Origin: Cryobacterium sp. Y57
GTDB lineage: Bacteria; Actinomycetota; Actinomycetes; Actinomycetales; Microbacteriaceae
Assembly (NCBI RefSeq): GCF_002929505.1
Contig: NZ_PJJL01000070.1
Span: 124,001 to 188,000 of the forward strand
DNA length: 64,000 bases
Reading direction: 5' to 3'
Each line of letters starts with the position of its first letter. Position 1 is the stretch's first letter. This document shows, in pieces, positions 50,059 through 58,539 of the stretch. Under the pieces are notes generated by a model, which worked only from the letters and a program-made list of their open reading frames with translations, did no database searches and was not told the origin of the DNA. The position numbers were made by a program, and so were the translations under genes.

Positions 50059-50996
50059 GCAAGGAAGTAACTCAGTACGAAGCCGCCGGGCTGGACGAGA
50101 AGATGCGCTACGTGCAGACGATCAGCAGCGCGGGCAGCCTCATCCCTACCGGCTTGCACGAGAAGGGCCAGCCATCCCCCGGCAAGGTGCTGCTCGTGAT
50201 GGAGACCGGCGCTATGCTCGGCATCCACCCAATGGCGGCGCTCGGCGGCGTGCACATCATCGAGGGCAAAGCATCCATTTCGCCCGGGCTAATGTCTGGC
50301 CTGGTACGGAAGGCCGGCCACAAGCTGCGCATCACGACAACGGGCACGATCAAGGGCGGCGATTTCGCGGCCACGGCCAGCCTGACCCGCGCCGACAACG
50401 CCGACTTCACCTTTTCCGCGACGTGGACGATGGACCGGGCCCAGCGCGCCGGACTCGCAGGTAAGGCCGTCTGGAAAAGCTACGGCGAGGCGATGTGCAA
50501 GGCCCGTGCAATCGGCGAGGTCGTGCGTGAAGGTGCCGAAGACGTCCTCATGGGTGTCAGCTACACCCCCGAGGAAATGGGCGCGCTCGTCGACGACGCC
50601 GGCGAGCTGCAGTCCACCCCCGACAAAGACGCTGAGCCCGCCGAGGATTGGGCTGCACTCGTGGCCGCGGCGACGACGATTCCCCAGCTCAAGGCGATCA
50701 GGGACCGGGCTAACGCAGCCGATCAGTACACGGCCAACCGCGCGACGTTCCTCACGAGGCAGGGCGAACTCAGCCGAGCCGAGGAATTCGCAGCGGCACC
50801 CGCACCGGCCGCCGCCGAGGCTGAGCCGGACGAGAACGTGATCGACGCCGAGATCGTTCCCGATGACGAACCTGCTGCCGAGGCACCTGCAGACCCGGCA
50901 CCCGCCGAGCCCGAGGACGAAGAGTCCGCGCTGGACAAGTACGAGCGCGAGAGCGCCGAAGAGTACGCGGCAGAGATGAAGATCACCGGTGCCTGA
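50055..50996 (+). CDS. recT: RecT-family single-strand annealing protein
   Basis: 313 residues. VMETGAMLGIHPMAALGGVHIIEGKASISPGLMSGLVRKAGHKLRI is the RecT core, followed by AKAVWKSYGEAMCKARAIGEVVREGAEDVL-type helix. The C-terminal 100 residues are acidic, Ala/Pro-rich. Anneals single strands; works with the exonuclease upstream. Confidence 0.9.
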   Translation: MSKEVTQYEAAGLDEKMRYVQTISSAGSLIPTGLHEKGQPSPGKVLLVMETGAMLGIHPMAALGGVHIIEGKASISPGLMSGLVRKAGHKLRITTTGTIKGGDFAATASLTRADNADFTFSATWTMDRAQRAGLAGKAVWKSYGEAMCKARAIGEVVREGAEDVLMGVSYTPEEMGALVDDAGELQSTPDKDAEPAEDWAALVAAATTIPQLKAIRDRANAADQYTANRATFLTRQGELSRAEEFAAAPAPAAAEAEPDENVIDAEIVPDDEPAAEAPADPAPAEPEDEESALDKYERESAEEYAAEMKITGA

Positions 50997-51456
50997 CATC
51001 TCGCCCCAGCTGCTCGACGTTCTCCGCGACATCGGCATGGACCACCCCGACCCCGAGGTACCGCTGCACACCAAGCTCATTGCGACGATCGAGCGGCTCG
51101 GGCCCGGCGCCACCTTCGGGCAACGCCTGGCCGCGATCCGGTTCGACTTCAACTGGGAGTTGAACGACGCCGGCAAGGTATTCGCCAAGGCCAAGGCTGA
51201 CCATGAGCACTACCTCGATGCCGAGACGGTTCGACTGCGCGCCAACTCCGAGAAGATGTCGCGGGTCGAGGGCGAGCAGATTGTCCGTGCCCGGGACAAG
51301 GCCTACGAGCTGCGACTGCAATTTCTTCTCGCCGAGCAGCGCGAGCGGGCCATGCGGAACTTCCTGCTCACGATCCAGTCCGCGTTGGACAACCACCGTA
51401 CGGACCGCGCGGACTGGCGTGCCGCGGATACCGAACACCGAACTAGCGCCACATGA
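50989..51456 (+). CDS. 155-residue phage protein, unknown
   Basis: Overlaps recT by 8 bp. Mostly helical with a charged coiled-coil-like middle (VFAKAKADHEHYLDAETVRLRANSEKMS, VRARDKAYELRLQFLLAEQRERAMRNFL). Possibly a recombination accessory; no family recognised. Confidence 0.65.
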   Translation: MPDISPQLLDVLRDIGMDHPDPEVPLHTKLIATIERLGPGATFGQRLAAIRFDFNWELNDAGKVFAKAKADHEHYLDAETVRLRANSEKMSRVEGEQIVRARDKAYELRLQFLLAEQRERAMRNFLLTIQSALDNHRTDRADWRAADTEHRTSAT

Positions 51457-51692
51457 TGCCGGTTGCACCTGGCCGGGACGTGGTGCGGTATCCCGTCGCC
51501 GCCGGCCACAAGGTGCAGCGATGGTTCCTCAAATTCTCGGAAGCCGACGAGTTCGCACAGCCGAAGGGTCTGGACGTGTTCTTCATCGACGCGCTCAAGG
51601 TCATTCACCGGTGCGAACGACTCCCGTACGAGATCAACTTCGAACAGAAAAGGAAGCCGCATGATCAGCATGGACAAAGGGCTGACGGCTGA
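51453..51692 (+). CDS. 79-residue phage protein, unknown
   Basis: ATG 51453 (ATGA overlap). Compact, mixed sequence with a FFIDALKVIHRCERLPYEI centre. Overlaps the next gene by 32 bp. No family recognised. Confidence 0.55.
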   Translation: MMPVAPGRDVVRYPVAAGHKVQRWFLKFSEADEFAQPKGLDVFFIDALKVIHRCERLPYEINFEQKRKPHDQHGQRADG

Positions 51693-52053
51693 GACGCATC
51701 AGACGGGCGCGATCAGCTTGCCCGAGGTTGCCGCGAAAAAACCCCGCCGCAACCTCCGCAGTGCGAAAGCTGCCGGCACATGGATGGAGCGAATCACCGC
51801 CGAGTTCCTGGCGTTTCGACTCGCTGACGACCGGATTGAACGGCGCACGAAGAACGGCTCGAAAGATCGGGGCGACATCACCGGAGTGAAGACCTTGCAG
51901 GGCGGGCGCGTGGTCATCGAGTGCAAGAACGTGACGACGCTGGCGCTGCCCCAATGGCTGCGCGAGGCTGAGGCTGAGAGGGGCAACGATGACGCGGTGA
52001 TCGGTGTCGTCGCCCACAAGCGGCACGGCACCGGAAACCCCGCCGATCAGTAA
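51661..52053 (+). CDS. PD-(D/E)XK-like nuclease/Holliday-junction resolvase-like
   Basis: 130 residues from ATG 51661. AGTWMERITAEFLA, RGDITGV and VVIECKN form the E...D...ExK pattern of archaeal-type resolvase/PD-(D/E)XK nucleases. Probably acts on recombination or replication intermediates. Confidence 0.75.
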   Translation: MISMDKGLTAETHQTGAISLPEVAAKKPRRNLRSAKAAGTWMERITAEFLAFRLADDRIERRTKNGSKDRGDITGVKTLQGGRVVIECKNVTTLALPQWLREAEAERGNDDAVIGVVAHKRHGTGNPADQ

Positions 52054-52110
52054 GTGACGATGACGCTCGAGACGTTCGCCAAGCTGCTCGAGGGTGGGTT
52101 GGCGCTGTGA
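52054..52110 (+). CDS. Possible 18-residue bridging ORF
   Basis: GTG 52054 right after the resolvase stop, ending in a TGA that overlaps the GTG of the next gene. Too short to judge; may be only translational coupling. Confidence 0.25.
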   Translation: MTMTLETFAKLLEGGLAL

Positions 52111-52532
52111 TCCTCCCGAAGGTCGCCAAACCCACCAAGGCGCAGGAGACGGATGCCTACGAGCTGGCCACGCTGCGAGATCTCGACACCTGCCAGCGTT
52201 GCCGCCGCCGGTGTGGCCCGTCGAACCGTGACCACCGGCAGAACCGCTCGCAAGGCGGACTGACCATCGTCTGCAATTTGCAGGTGCTAGGTGGGACCGG
52301 CACGACCGGCTGTCATGGCTGGGCGACGGCTCACCCCGCCTTGGCGATTCAAGAGGGCTGGGCGTGTCCCGGCTGGGCCGATCCGAGCACGTGGCCGGCG
52401 CGGCGATGGCTGCCCGGGAACCTCGGCACGCTGCACCTTGCGTGGGTCATCTACGACAACGAGGGCGGCTGGCTGGAACTGACCGATGAGCAAGCGAAAG
52501 CAGCCATGAGCGGTGACGGCATTATCTACTAA
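52107..52532 (+). CDS. HNH endonuclease-like protein
   Basis: 141 residues. CQRCRRRCG zinc pair, NRDHRQNRSQGG and TGCHGWATAHP correspond to the H-N-H metal site of phage HNH nucleases. The C-terminal half resembles the extension seen in actinophage HNH proteins. Confidence 0.78.
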   Translation: MILPKVAKPTKAQETDAYELATLRDLDTCQRCRRRCGPSNRDHRQNRSQGGLTIVCNLQVLGGTGTTGCHGWATAHPALAIQEGWACPGWADPSTWPARRWLPGNLGTLHLAWVIYDNEGGWLELTDEQAKAAMSGDGIIY

Positions 52533-52831
52533 CTCGAACATTCAGCACGTACTTGAATCTTTTTTTGTTTATTTCACAATCCGGGTAATTCGGCCCGTAT
52601 TCAGAGGGATCGGAGGCGCAATTGATTAGTTATCCCCAACCTGATCCACAGATTATCGAGAGTTATTTCTGGGATTCCACATTTTGTCCACAGAGTTATC
52701 CACAGGCCGAGTTGTGGACAAGCGTTCGATCCAGCCAGCATTGCACTGCGCCTGAAAAGGCGAAGCGGCCCTGTGCTCTTACACGAAGGCCGCTTCTCAT
52801 CCGCTCTCTGGATTACACCATTGAAGGGACT
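52533..52831. other. AT-rich candidate replication origin with DnaA-box-like repeats
   Basis: No gene supported. A TTTTTTTGTTTATTTC segment (52560-52575) is followed by DnaA-box-like 9-mers: TTATCCCCA 52630-52638, TGATCCACA 52642-52650, TTGTCCACA 52684-52692, TTATCCACA 52696-52704 (exact consensus) and, reversed, 52713-52721. An upstream in-frame extension of the next gene through this region is considered non-coding. Confidence 0.6.
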
Positions 52832-53029
52832 TTGCAAAAGTCTAACAACGGGCTCACGGCCGCGGCCGAAACCCACCTCAACCTGCTCCGTCAAGAACGG
52901 GTCACGCTCGCACGCCAGGATCGGTATTATGTCGATCTGGCGTTCAAGTACGGCGTCACCGTCCCAGAGATTGCCCAGCGGTCCGGGCTTACTGTGGCCG
53001 CCGTGCAGAGCATTTTGGTCGGCACCTGA
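52832..53029 (+). CDS. Small HTH protein
   Basis: About 65 residues from TTG 52832 (GAAGGG upstream). ERVTLARQDRYYVDLAFKYGVTVPEIAQRSGLTVAAVQSILV contains a resolvase-type HTH. The start is uncertain. Overlaps the next ORF by one base. Confidence 0.6.
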   Translation: MQKSNNGLTAAAETHLNLLRQERVTLARQDRYYVDLAFKYGVTVPEIAQRSGLTVAAVQSILVGT

Positions 53030-53160
53030 TGGGCGTCGATCGGGACAAGCTCATCGCCTGGCTGTCGACTCGCGGCAACTCAGAGAACGTCGTGGTGTTC
53101 GCGATCTACTCGGGGCTAGTAATGCGCCTCAAGCGCGGCGACTTCGACGAGGTGCCGTAG
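53029..53160 (+). CDS. 43-residue small protein
   Basis: ATG 53029 overlapping the previous stop; sequence DRDKLIAWLSTRGNSENVVVFAIYSGL. Its TAG shares a base with the next GTG. No family. Confidence 0.5.
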   Translation: MGVDRDKLIAWLSTRGNSENVVVFAIYSGLVMRLKRGDFDEVP

Positions 53161-54044
53161 TGGCCCGCGACCGCGCGAACATCCGCGTCGACATCTGGGC
53201 AGATCAGGATTTCCGAGATCTGACCGGCGAAGCGCAACGGCTATATATGCAGCTCACGACGCACCCGACGCTGAATTATGCGGGCGTCTGCGAGTGGCGG
53301 CCAGGGCGACTCGCCGCCATGGCCCGCGATCTGACGGCAGGCAGCATCGAGCGCGCCGGCCGAGAGCTTGGCGAACGATTCTTCATCGTCGTCGACGAGC
53401 AGACCGAAGAAGTCCTAGTGCGCTCGTACGTGAAGCATGACGGTCTTTTGAAGCAGCCGAAGCTGGTTGTCTCGATGACCAATGCTTATGCGGCGATCGC
53501 GTCGAAACTGATTCGGAATGTGATCGCTTTCGAGGTGCAGAAGATGCATGACCGAGAGCCGAATATGGCCGCGTGGAAGGTCACGCAGACCGAGACGGTT
53601 CTTCGGGCCGAAGCGCAGGACGTTCGGGAGTTATCACCGGGGCTAACCCTACTGTTTACCCCAGAGCTAACCCCTGCGTTTACCCCAGGTTTTACCCCAG
53701 AGCTAACCCCTAGCTCTGGGCAGGCCCAAGGGTTAGCTACTACTACAGCTACTACTACAGCTACTACTACAGCTACTATTACAGCTATAGGAACTTCGTT
53801 CCTTACACCCGAGGCGAAGGCGAAGGAAGGTCGATTACCAACTGACTGGGTGCCGTCGAAAGCTCACTACGAGCGAGCCCAGGAACGTGGCGTCGACATT
53901 GCGACCGAGGCTGAGGCCTTCCGGCTCCATGCCGAGACTCACAACCGGCACGCGGCGCAATGGAATTCCGCGTTCACGTCTTGGCTGATCAAAGCCAAGC
54001 CTGCTGCCGCCAAGTCCAACCGTGACTCTTGGATGCAAAAGTGA
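53160..54044 (+). CDS. Replication initiator/replisome organiser-like protein
   Basis: 294 residues from GTG 53160; the longer frame to 52773 crosses two other genes. The N-terminal 120 residues (IRVDIWADQDFRDLTGEAQRLYMQL, GRLAAMARDLTAGSIERAGRELG) match the winged-helix N-terminal domain of actinophage initiators. The middle, about residues 160-210, is encoded by repeats (see iterons). The C-terminal part is helical and may contact the helicase. Next gene is the helicase. Confidence 0.75.
   Translation: MARDRANIRVDIWADQDFRDLTGEAQRLYMQLTTHPTLNYAGVCEWRPGRLAAMARDLTAGSIERAGRELGERFFIVVDEQTEEVLVRSYVKHDGLLKQPKLVVSMTNAYAAIASKLIRNVIAFEVQKMHDREPNMAAWKVTQTETVLRAEAQDVRELSPGLTLLFTPELTPAFTPGFTPELTPSSGQAQGLATTTATTTATTTATITAIGTSFLTPEAKAKEGRLPTDWVPSKAHYERAQERGVDIATEAEAFRLHAETHNRHAAQWNSAFTSWLIKAKPAAAKSNRDSWMQK
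53642..53737. repeat. Iteron-like repeats inside the initiator gene
   Basis: GCTAACCC at 53642-53649, 53666-53673, 53702-53709 and reversed at 53730-53737; TTTACCCCAG at 53655-53664, 53679-53688 and 53691-53700. Confidence 0.9.
53735..53788 (+). repeat. 12-bp tandem repeat AGCTACTACTAC
   Basis: Four units (53735-53782) plus a partial copy; encodes ATTT-type repeats in the initiator. Confidence 0.93.
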
Positions 54045-55219
54045 CCGGCTCACCTGCCGAGCGGAACCTGATCGGCGCGGTGATTCTTGATCCGCGCCAG
54101 TTCCGCTCGGTCCGTGACCTGGTCTCGGGCGCCGACTTCGAGAATCCAAACATGGGCGATGTCTTCGCCGGCATCGGTGACATGGTTGCTCGCGGCCTTC
54201 CGGTGGATCACATCACGGTCGTGAACCAGTGGCCGGCGTGGGGCATCCGCGGTATCGACGCTAACGAGGTGTTCGAATGGACGGGCGCTGAGGTGTACAC
54301 CCAGGCGGCGACGGAGTACGCGCACTCGGTTCGTGACTCATCGGTGCGGCGCGGATTGAAGTCCATCGTCGGGCTCATGATGACGGGCGTTTCAGACTCG
54401 GTAGCATCACCGCTGGATATTGCAGCGATGGTGGCGACGGCGCTGGAAGGACTTCGAGCCGGATCAAGGTCCGGCGAGCTCGTGGCGAAACCGCTGGCCG
54501 AGATTCTGGCCGGTGAAGATGCCTACGACTGGATCATCCCGGGGCTACTCGAGCGTCAGGATCGTCTGGTCCTCACCGGCGCGGAGGGCGCGGGCAAAAC
54601 CACGTGGGTTCGGCAGATGGCGGTGTTGGCGGCGGCGGGAATTCACCCGACAACGTTCGCCCCGATCGATCCGGTCAACGTGCTCGTGGTCGATGCGGAG
54701 AACACCGAACGGCAGTGGCGGCGTGCAGTGCGGTGGATGTCGTCTCGTGCGGCCGAGATCGGCGCGGCTGATCCTCGGCTGAGCATGCACATCACGGCGG
54801 GCAAGCGAATCGACGTGACGAGGGGTTCGCACCTCGGCGAGATTCACCGGCTGGTCGATCTGCACAAGCCGGATGTTCTGTTCATCGGGCCGCTGTACAA
54901 GCTCGTGCCGAAGGCGATCACGAATGACGACGACGCCTCACCGCTGATCGTCGCACTCGATTCGCTGCGTGAGCGCGGGCTGGCTTTGATCATGGAAGCT
55001 CACGCGGGCAAGGCGAACGGTTCGGACGGTGAGCGCAACCTGGCGCCGCGCGGATCCGCTGCGCTGATGGGCTGGCCTGAATTCGGACTGGGGCTGCGGC
55101 ACAACCCCGATGATCCGAAGCTGGTTGACGTCGTTCGGTGGCGTGGTGACCGCGATGAGCGGGACTGGCCGACGCGGATGTACAAGGGCGGTGACTGGCC
55201 ATGGACGCCGGCGCAGTAG
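54041..55219 (+). CDS. DnaB/RepA-like replicative helicase
   Basis: About 392 residues from GTG 54041 (GTGA overlap with the initiator). N-terminal DnaB-N-like domain (AERNLIGAVILDPRQFRSVRDLV), then a RecA-fold AAA_25/RepA domain with Walker A TGAEGAGKTT, NVLVVDAENTE, and VLFIGPLYKLVP with EAHAGK. Replicative helicase or helicase loader of the prophage. Confidence 0.85.
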   Translation: MTGSPAERNLIGAVILDPRQFRSVRDLVSGADFENPNMGDVFAGIGDMVARGLPVDHITVVNQWPAWGIRGIDANEVFEWTGAEVYTQAATEYAHSVRDSSVRRGLKSIVGLMMTGVSDSVASPLDIAAMVATALEGLRAGSRSGELVAKPLAEILAGEDAYDWIIPGLLERQDRLVLTGAEGAGKTTWVRQMAVLAAAGIHPTTFAPIDPVNVLVVDAENTERQWRRAVRWMSSRAAEIGAADPRLSMHITAGKRIDVTRGSHLGEIHRLVDLHKPDVLFIGPLYKLVPKAITNDDDASPLIVALDSLRERGLALIMEAHAGKANGSDGERNLAPRGSAALMGWPEFGLGLRHNPDDPKLVDVVRWRGDRDERDWPTRMYKGGDWPWTPAQ

Positions 55220-55503
55220 CCTCCGACTTCACTCTCGCCCGCTACCTCGAATTCCCGGACGTCGTCAAGATCGAGGCCGAGCGGTTCCCGCCGCTGGCCG
55301 TGGTGTTGCGTGAGTCGTTCGGGTCTTCCGCGCATCAGCTCATGGTGATGGAGCACGAGATCCGCGTGGCCCGGTTCAACACCCGGGATCGGGATCGATC
55401 GATCATCGGCGACTGGAACGGGGACGCGCGTCTCTACGAAGCGCATGCCGAGGCGATGGCCTTTAGCGACCGACAACGAGCGATCAACTCGGACCGCGCC
55501 TAA
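55201..55503 (+). CDS. 100-residue phage protein, unknown
   Basis: ATG 55201, overlapping the helicase gene by 19 bp. Helical, with ARYLEFPDVVKIEAERFPPLAVVLRESF. No family recognised. Confidence 0.6.
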   Translation: MDAGAVASDFTLARYLEFPDVVKIEAERFPPLAVVLRESFGSSAHQLMVMEHEIRVARFNTRDRDRSIIGDWNGDARLYEAHAEAMAFSDRQRAINSDRA

Positions 55504-55656
55504 CCGCCCATTTACCCACAACGCTCCACCACGTGCCCGCTCGCACGATTACAGGCGAAAAGCACACTGGCGCGCGGGAAGCCAATCCCAACGCCGCACA
55601 GAGGCACACAGCCTCTCCGGCTGATCACGAAAACAAACAGGAAACGAGCAATTGAC

Positions 55657-55818
55657 ATGGCACGCAGAACCCCCCAGCAGGAACTGGAACACCAGATGCA
55701 GAAAATGAAAGACATGGGCGTGACCATCAGCGTCAGCCCGGCTCCCGGCGAGTGGGCCAAGACGATCGCCGAAGCCGCAAAAACTGCCGGAATATACGAG
55801 GAAAAAGAGGCAAAATAG
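55657..55818 (+). CDS. 53-residue charged protein
   Basis: ATG 55657 to TAG 55816-55818; GGAAACGAG upstream. Sequence starts MARRTPQQELEHQMQKMKDM and ends EEKEAK; a helix-turn-helix-like arrangement of two charged helices is possible. Stands alone. No family. Confidence 0.55.
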   Translation: MARRTPQQELEHQMQKMKDMGVTISVSPAPGEWAKTIAEAAKTAGIYEEKEAK

Positions 55819-55913
55819 CTGGTCAAATCGTCAAATTGGCACGGCTCCAAACCGAGTGCTGCAACACCCGCCGGGACCTGACCCACCATCGTCAAACCGA
55901 TCGGAGAGCTGCC

Positions 55914-56381
55914 ATGAATGGTACCCGAATAGACCAAATTCCATGCCTAGAGTTCGACGGAGCGCGGAACAAGAACGGCTACGGAGTGCTACCGAAGCCC
56001 GTCAATGGGTCTCGGCTCGCTCACCGCGCGGCGCTGTCATCAAAGCTGGGAAGACCGGTCATCGGCATGGCGCGGCACACCTGCGACAACCCGCCGTGCA
56101 TCGAACCTACGCATCTCATCGAGGGAACCCAAGCGCAAAACATCGCTGATGCCGTAGCTCGCGGGCGAAATCGTGGTGGCCGATACAACCAGACGACCTG
56201 CTCAAAGGGCCACGCGCTCACGAAAGAGAACACGAGATTGAAGCCGAACGCAGAGTGCCGACTCGGAGTCGAGCGCGTCTGTATGACCTGCAGCAAAGAG
56301 TTCAACCGTACGCAATCTGCCCGGCGCAAACAAGCACGTCACGAACGCGGATTACTCCGCCAACGAAAGGAACTCCCATGA
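55914..56381 (+). CDS. HNH endonuclease, phage
   Basis: 155 residues from ATG 55914 (GGAGAG upstream). [22 protein letters not shown] is the HNH core, with a zinc-type CSKGHAL and CMTC further on. Resembles homing-type HNH proteins inserted among phage genes. Overlaps ssb by 4 bp. Confidence 0.85.
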   Translation: MNGTRIDQIPCLEFDGARNKNGYGVLPKPVNGSRLAHRAALSSKLGRPVIGMARHTCDNPPCIEPTHLIEGTQAQNIADAVARGRNRGGRYNQTTCSKGHALTKENTRLKPNAECRLGVERVCMTCSKEFNRTQSARRKQARHERGLLRQRKELP

Positions 56382-56902
56382 GTGGAGAAACCATTTTGAC
56401 CGTGGTGGGTGACCTCACCGCAGATCCCGAACTCAGGTATACCCAGAACGGCCTGGCCGTGGCGAACTTAACCATCGCAAGCACACCGCGCACCTTCGAC
56501 CGGGCCAAGAACGTATGGGTCGACGGCGACGCGCTGTTCCTCCGCGCAAGCGTCTGGCGCGAGTTCGCCGAGCACGTGGCCGGCAGCCTCACCAAGGGCA
56601 GCCGCGTCATTGCCTCGGGTCGCCTGAAGCAGCGGTCGTATGAGACGAAGGAAGGGGAAAAGCGCACGTCGATGGAACTGGAGATCGACGAGATCGGCCC
56701 CAGCCTCAGGTACGCGACGGCGAGCCTGACCCGTGCGCAGTCCGGCGGCCGCGGTGCTCCCGCGACGGGGGGCCAAGGGCACGACGAGCCATGGACGCCG
56801 ACCGGACCCGGCGGTGCAACCTCGCAGCCCGAAGCGACCTCGGCCGCCGGCGGCGACGTCTGGAACAAGCCGGGGAATTTCTCGGACGAGACACCGTTCT
56901 AA
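56378..56902 (+). CDS. ssb: Single-stranded DNA-binding protein
   Basis: 174 residues from ATG 56378. OB fold: [62 protein letters not shown], then a Gly/Pro-rich linker and the acidic tip DETPF that binds partner proteins. Confidence 0.95.
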   Translation: MSGETILTVVGDLTADPELRYTQNGLAVANLTIASTPRTFDRAKNVWVDGDALFLRASVWREFAEHVAGSLTKGSRVIASGRLKQRSYETKEGEKRTSMELEIDEIGPSLRYATASLTRAQSGGRGAPATGGQGHDEPWTPTGPGGATSQPEATSAAGGDVWNKPGNFSDETPF

Positions 56903-56994
56903 GCGCGTAACCCGGGGGCGGCACAAGTCGCCCCGCCGAATCCGGCGCGGACATTCCGCTACTTAACTTCGCACAAAAACGCCCACCTATTCAC

Positions 56995-57022
56995 AAGGCA
57001 CCCGCCATCTGGCCGGTGCCTT
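56995..57022 (+). terminator. Terminator-like hairpin after ssb
   Basis: AAGGCACC (56995-57002) pairs with GGTGCCTT (57015-57022); loop 12 bases; followed by TACTCG, so a weak T-tract. Confidence 0.55.
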
Positions 57023-57046
57023 TACTCGTACCCCAGAGAGGAAATC

Positions 57047-57163
57047 ATGACGGAGCAGTTCGCAGCGTGCGAGGATCACCAATCGCTGAACGGAATGGAG
57101 TTTGAGCGGGCGCTGGAGATTGCCCGCGAATGCGATCAGTGCATGGTCGAGGCGCGGACGTGA
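57047..57163 (+). CDS. 38-residue small protein
   Basis: ATG 57047 after AGAGAGGAAA. Sequence has a CxxC-type pair (ECDQC) near the end. GTGA overlap with the next gene. Confidence 0.5.
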   Translation: MTEQFAACEDHQSLNGMEFERALEIARECDQCMVEART

Positions 57164-57468
57164 CGTTCGACCTCACCGCACCAGTCGCCCGGTTCGGGGT
57201 CGGCGATCACGTCTCGTGGATCTACCAGAGCGTCAAACCTGTGTTCGGGACCATCCGCCGCATGGACGAGCACGATGCTCGCGGCGGCGAAGACGGGTCA
57301 CTGACCTCGTTCGACGGGCTCTATTACGGTCGCCGTGTCTACATCGAATGCGACAGCGCCGACTGTCACGTGAACTGCGAAACCGATGGATGGTTGCACT
57401 GCTGCAACGAGTGCCAACTGACCATCGAGGATGGGTCGCTGCCGCAACTTACTGGGGCGCTGTTTTGA
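57160..57468 (+). CDS. 102-residue Cys/His-rich protein
   Basis: GTG 57160 (GTGA overlap). VGDHVSWIYQSVKPVFGTIRR resembles an SH3-like barrel; CDSADCHVNC and HCCNEC are potential zinc ligands. No family recognised. Confidence 0.55.
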   Translation: MTFDLTAPVARFGVGDHVSWIYQSVKPVFGTIRRMDEHDARGGEDGSLTSFDGLYYGRRVYIECDSADCHVNCETDGWLHCCNECQLTIEDGSLPQLTGALF

Positions 57469-57668
57469 CCGGCCAAATTGCCTGGGACTTCGACGCCCTC
57501 GGCCTAGAACCCACCCCTGGCGCCGATCAGTGGGCGTGCATCCCTGAGCGGGTGGACGTTCACCGGGTCGGCATCTGCGGCCATTGCGAATTCTGCGGCA
57601 AGCCGTGCTTTCAGAAAATCATGGGCGAGCTTGCCCACCTGTGCGGCGGACATGAGGTCGCCGCATGA
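57465..57668 (+). CDS. 67-residue zinc-knuckle-type protein
   Basis: TTG 57465 (TTGA overlap). CGHCEFCGKPC with a nearby CGGHE: four-cysteine zinc site. Unknown function. Confidence 0.5.
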   Translation: MTGQIAWDFDALGLEPTPGADQWACIPERVDVHRVGICGHCEFCGKPCFQKIMGELAHLCGGHEVAA

Positions 57669-57811
57669 CGCTCAAAGGCGCATTCAACGCGCCTCAACCA
57701 ACCCCGGGCCGGTCGTGGGATTCACCACCGGCCCATATCTGCTCGAACTGTCGAACTCCGTTCGGCAAGAGCGCTGTGCGATGCCCCAACGAACCGAAGG
57801 AGACGAAATGA
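57665..57811 (+). CDS. 48-residue zinc-ribbon-like protein
   Basis: ATG 57665 (ATGA overlap). CSNCRTPFGKSAVRC, a CxxC...C ribbon. Overlaps the next ATG by 4 bp. Confidence 0.45.
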   Translation: MTLKGAFNAPQPTPGRSWDSPPAHICSNCRTPFGKSAVRCPNEPKETK

Positions 57812-57912
57812 TCACCTACACGATCCCGCAACTGGACCACATGATCGACCTCGCGCAGCAGCTGGGGTTCTGGGATGACGTAGAGCACGGACTGCAGTGC
57901 GGGCAGAGATGA
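57808..57912 (+). CDS. 34-residue small protein
   Basis: ATG 57808 (GAAGGAGACGAA upstream). Helix YTIPQLDHMIDLAQQLGFWDD. Unknown. Confidence 0.4.
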   Translation: MITYTIPQLDHMIDLAQQLGFWDDVEHGLQCGQR

Positions 57913-57925
57913 AGCGGGGCAACTC

Positions 57926-58282
57926 GTGAGCACCCGTTGCCTGCATTGTGGCCAGACCCGCGAGGGCATCAAGCGCGATAACACCATCTGCGGGATTGAG
58001 GGCGGCTACGAGTACGTCGAACTCCAGGAGGAATGGCCGCGCCACCGATGGGCTGACTGGTCGGACAAAATTCTGACGGGTTTCGGGATAGTGCCGGAGG
58101 CGTTCGAGCGCTACCGGCGAGTCCCGGTCATGGATGTGCAGTGGTTGGCGTGCGACGACCTGAAGCGGGGCCACATTTACCCGAAGGCGAACGACCCCGA
58201 GTCCGGGTTTCGGACTAACCAGTGCATGGCCTGCGGGCGAGAAATCACAGCAAACGAGACAGAGCAAGGAGAAGAGCAATGA
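57926..58282 (+). CDS. 118-residue zinc-binding phage protein
   Basis: GTG 57926. CLHCGQTREG at the N-terminus and CMACGREI at the C-terminus form two CxxC pairs bracketing an aromatic-rich core. ATGA overlap downstream. Unknown. Confidence 0.55.
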   Translation: MSTRCLHCGQTREGIKRDNTICGIEGGYEYVELQEEWPRHRWADWSDKILTGFGIVPEAFERYRRVPVMDVQWLACDDLKRGHIYPKANDPESGFRTNQCMACGREITANETEQGEEQ

Positions 58283-58539
58283 CCACAGCAACGACAGCCT
58301 GGCAAGCCCGAGAGGTCGAGCGGGGCACGACACGCAGTTGCAATCCACAGACGGAGTTTCGGGCGGGGTTCGCGGCGGGTGAGGCTTCAATCGACGCCGC
58401 CGAGCCTGAGCGGTTCCGGGCGCTCCGCATGATCCACACCGAAGAGCAGTTCGGCGACTGCGTTGAGGACGGCGAGCGGTTCCCATGCAAGACGATCAGC
58501 ATCCTCGATTGGGTGCCAGCAGAGAAGGACAACGACTGA
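58279..58539 (+). CDS. 86-residue phage protein
   Basis: ATG 58279 with AAGGAG upstream. Mixed polar sequence with two cysteines. Unknown function. Confidence 0.55.
   Translation: MTTATTAWQAREVERGTTRSCNPQTEFRAGFAAGEASIDAAEPERFRALRMIHTEEQFGDCVEDGERFPCKTISILDWVPAEKDND

Noticed and set aside
52622-52831. N-terminal extension of the small HTH gene from TTG 52622
   Set aside because: The extension translates the DnaA-box cluster and is rich in Pro/Tyr/Ser without structure; a better start with a Shine-Dalgarno sequence is at 52832.
53735-53788. 12-bp tandem tract considered as a CRISPR or unrelated microsatellite
   Set aside because: No spacers; it lies in frame inside the initiator gene next to iterons.
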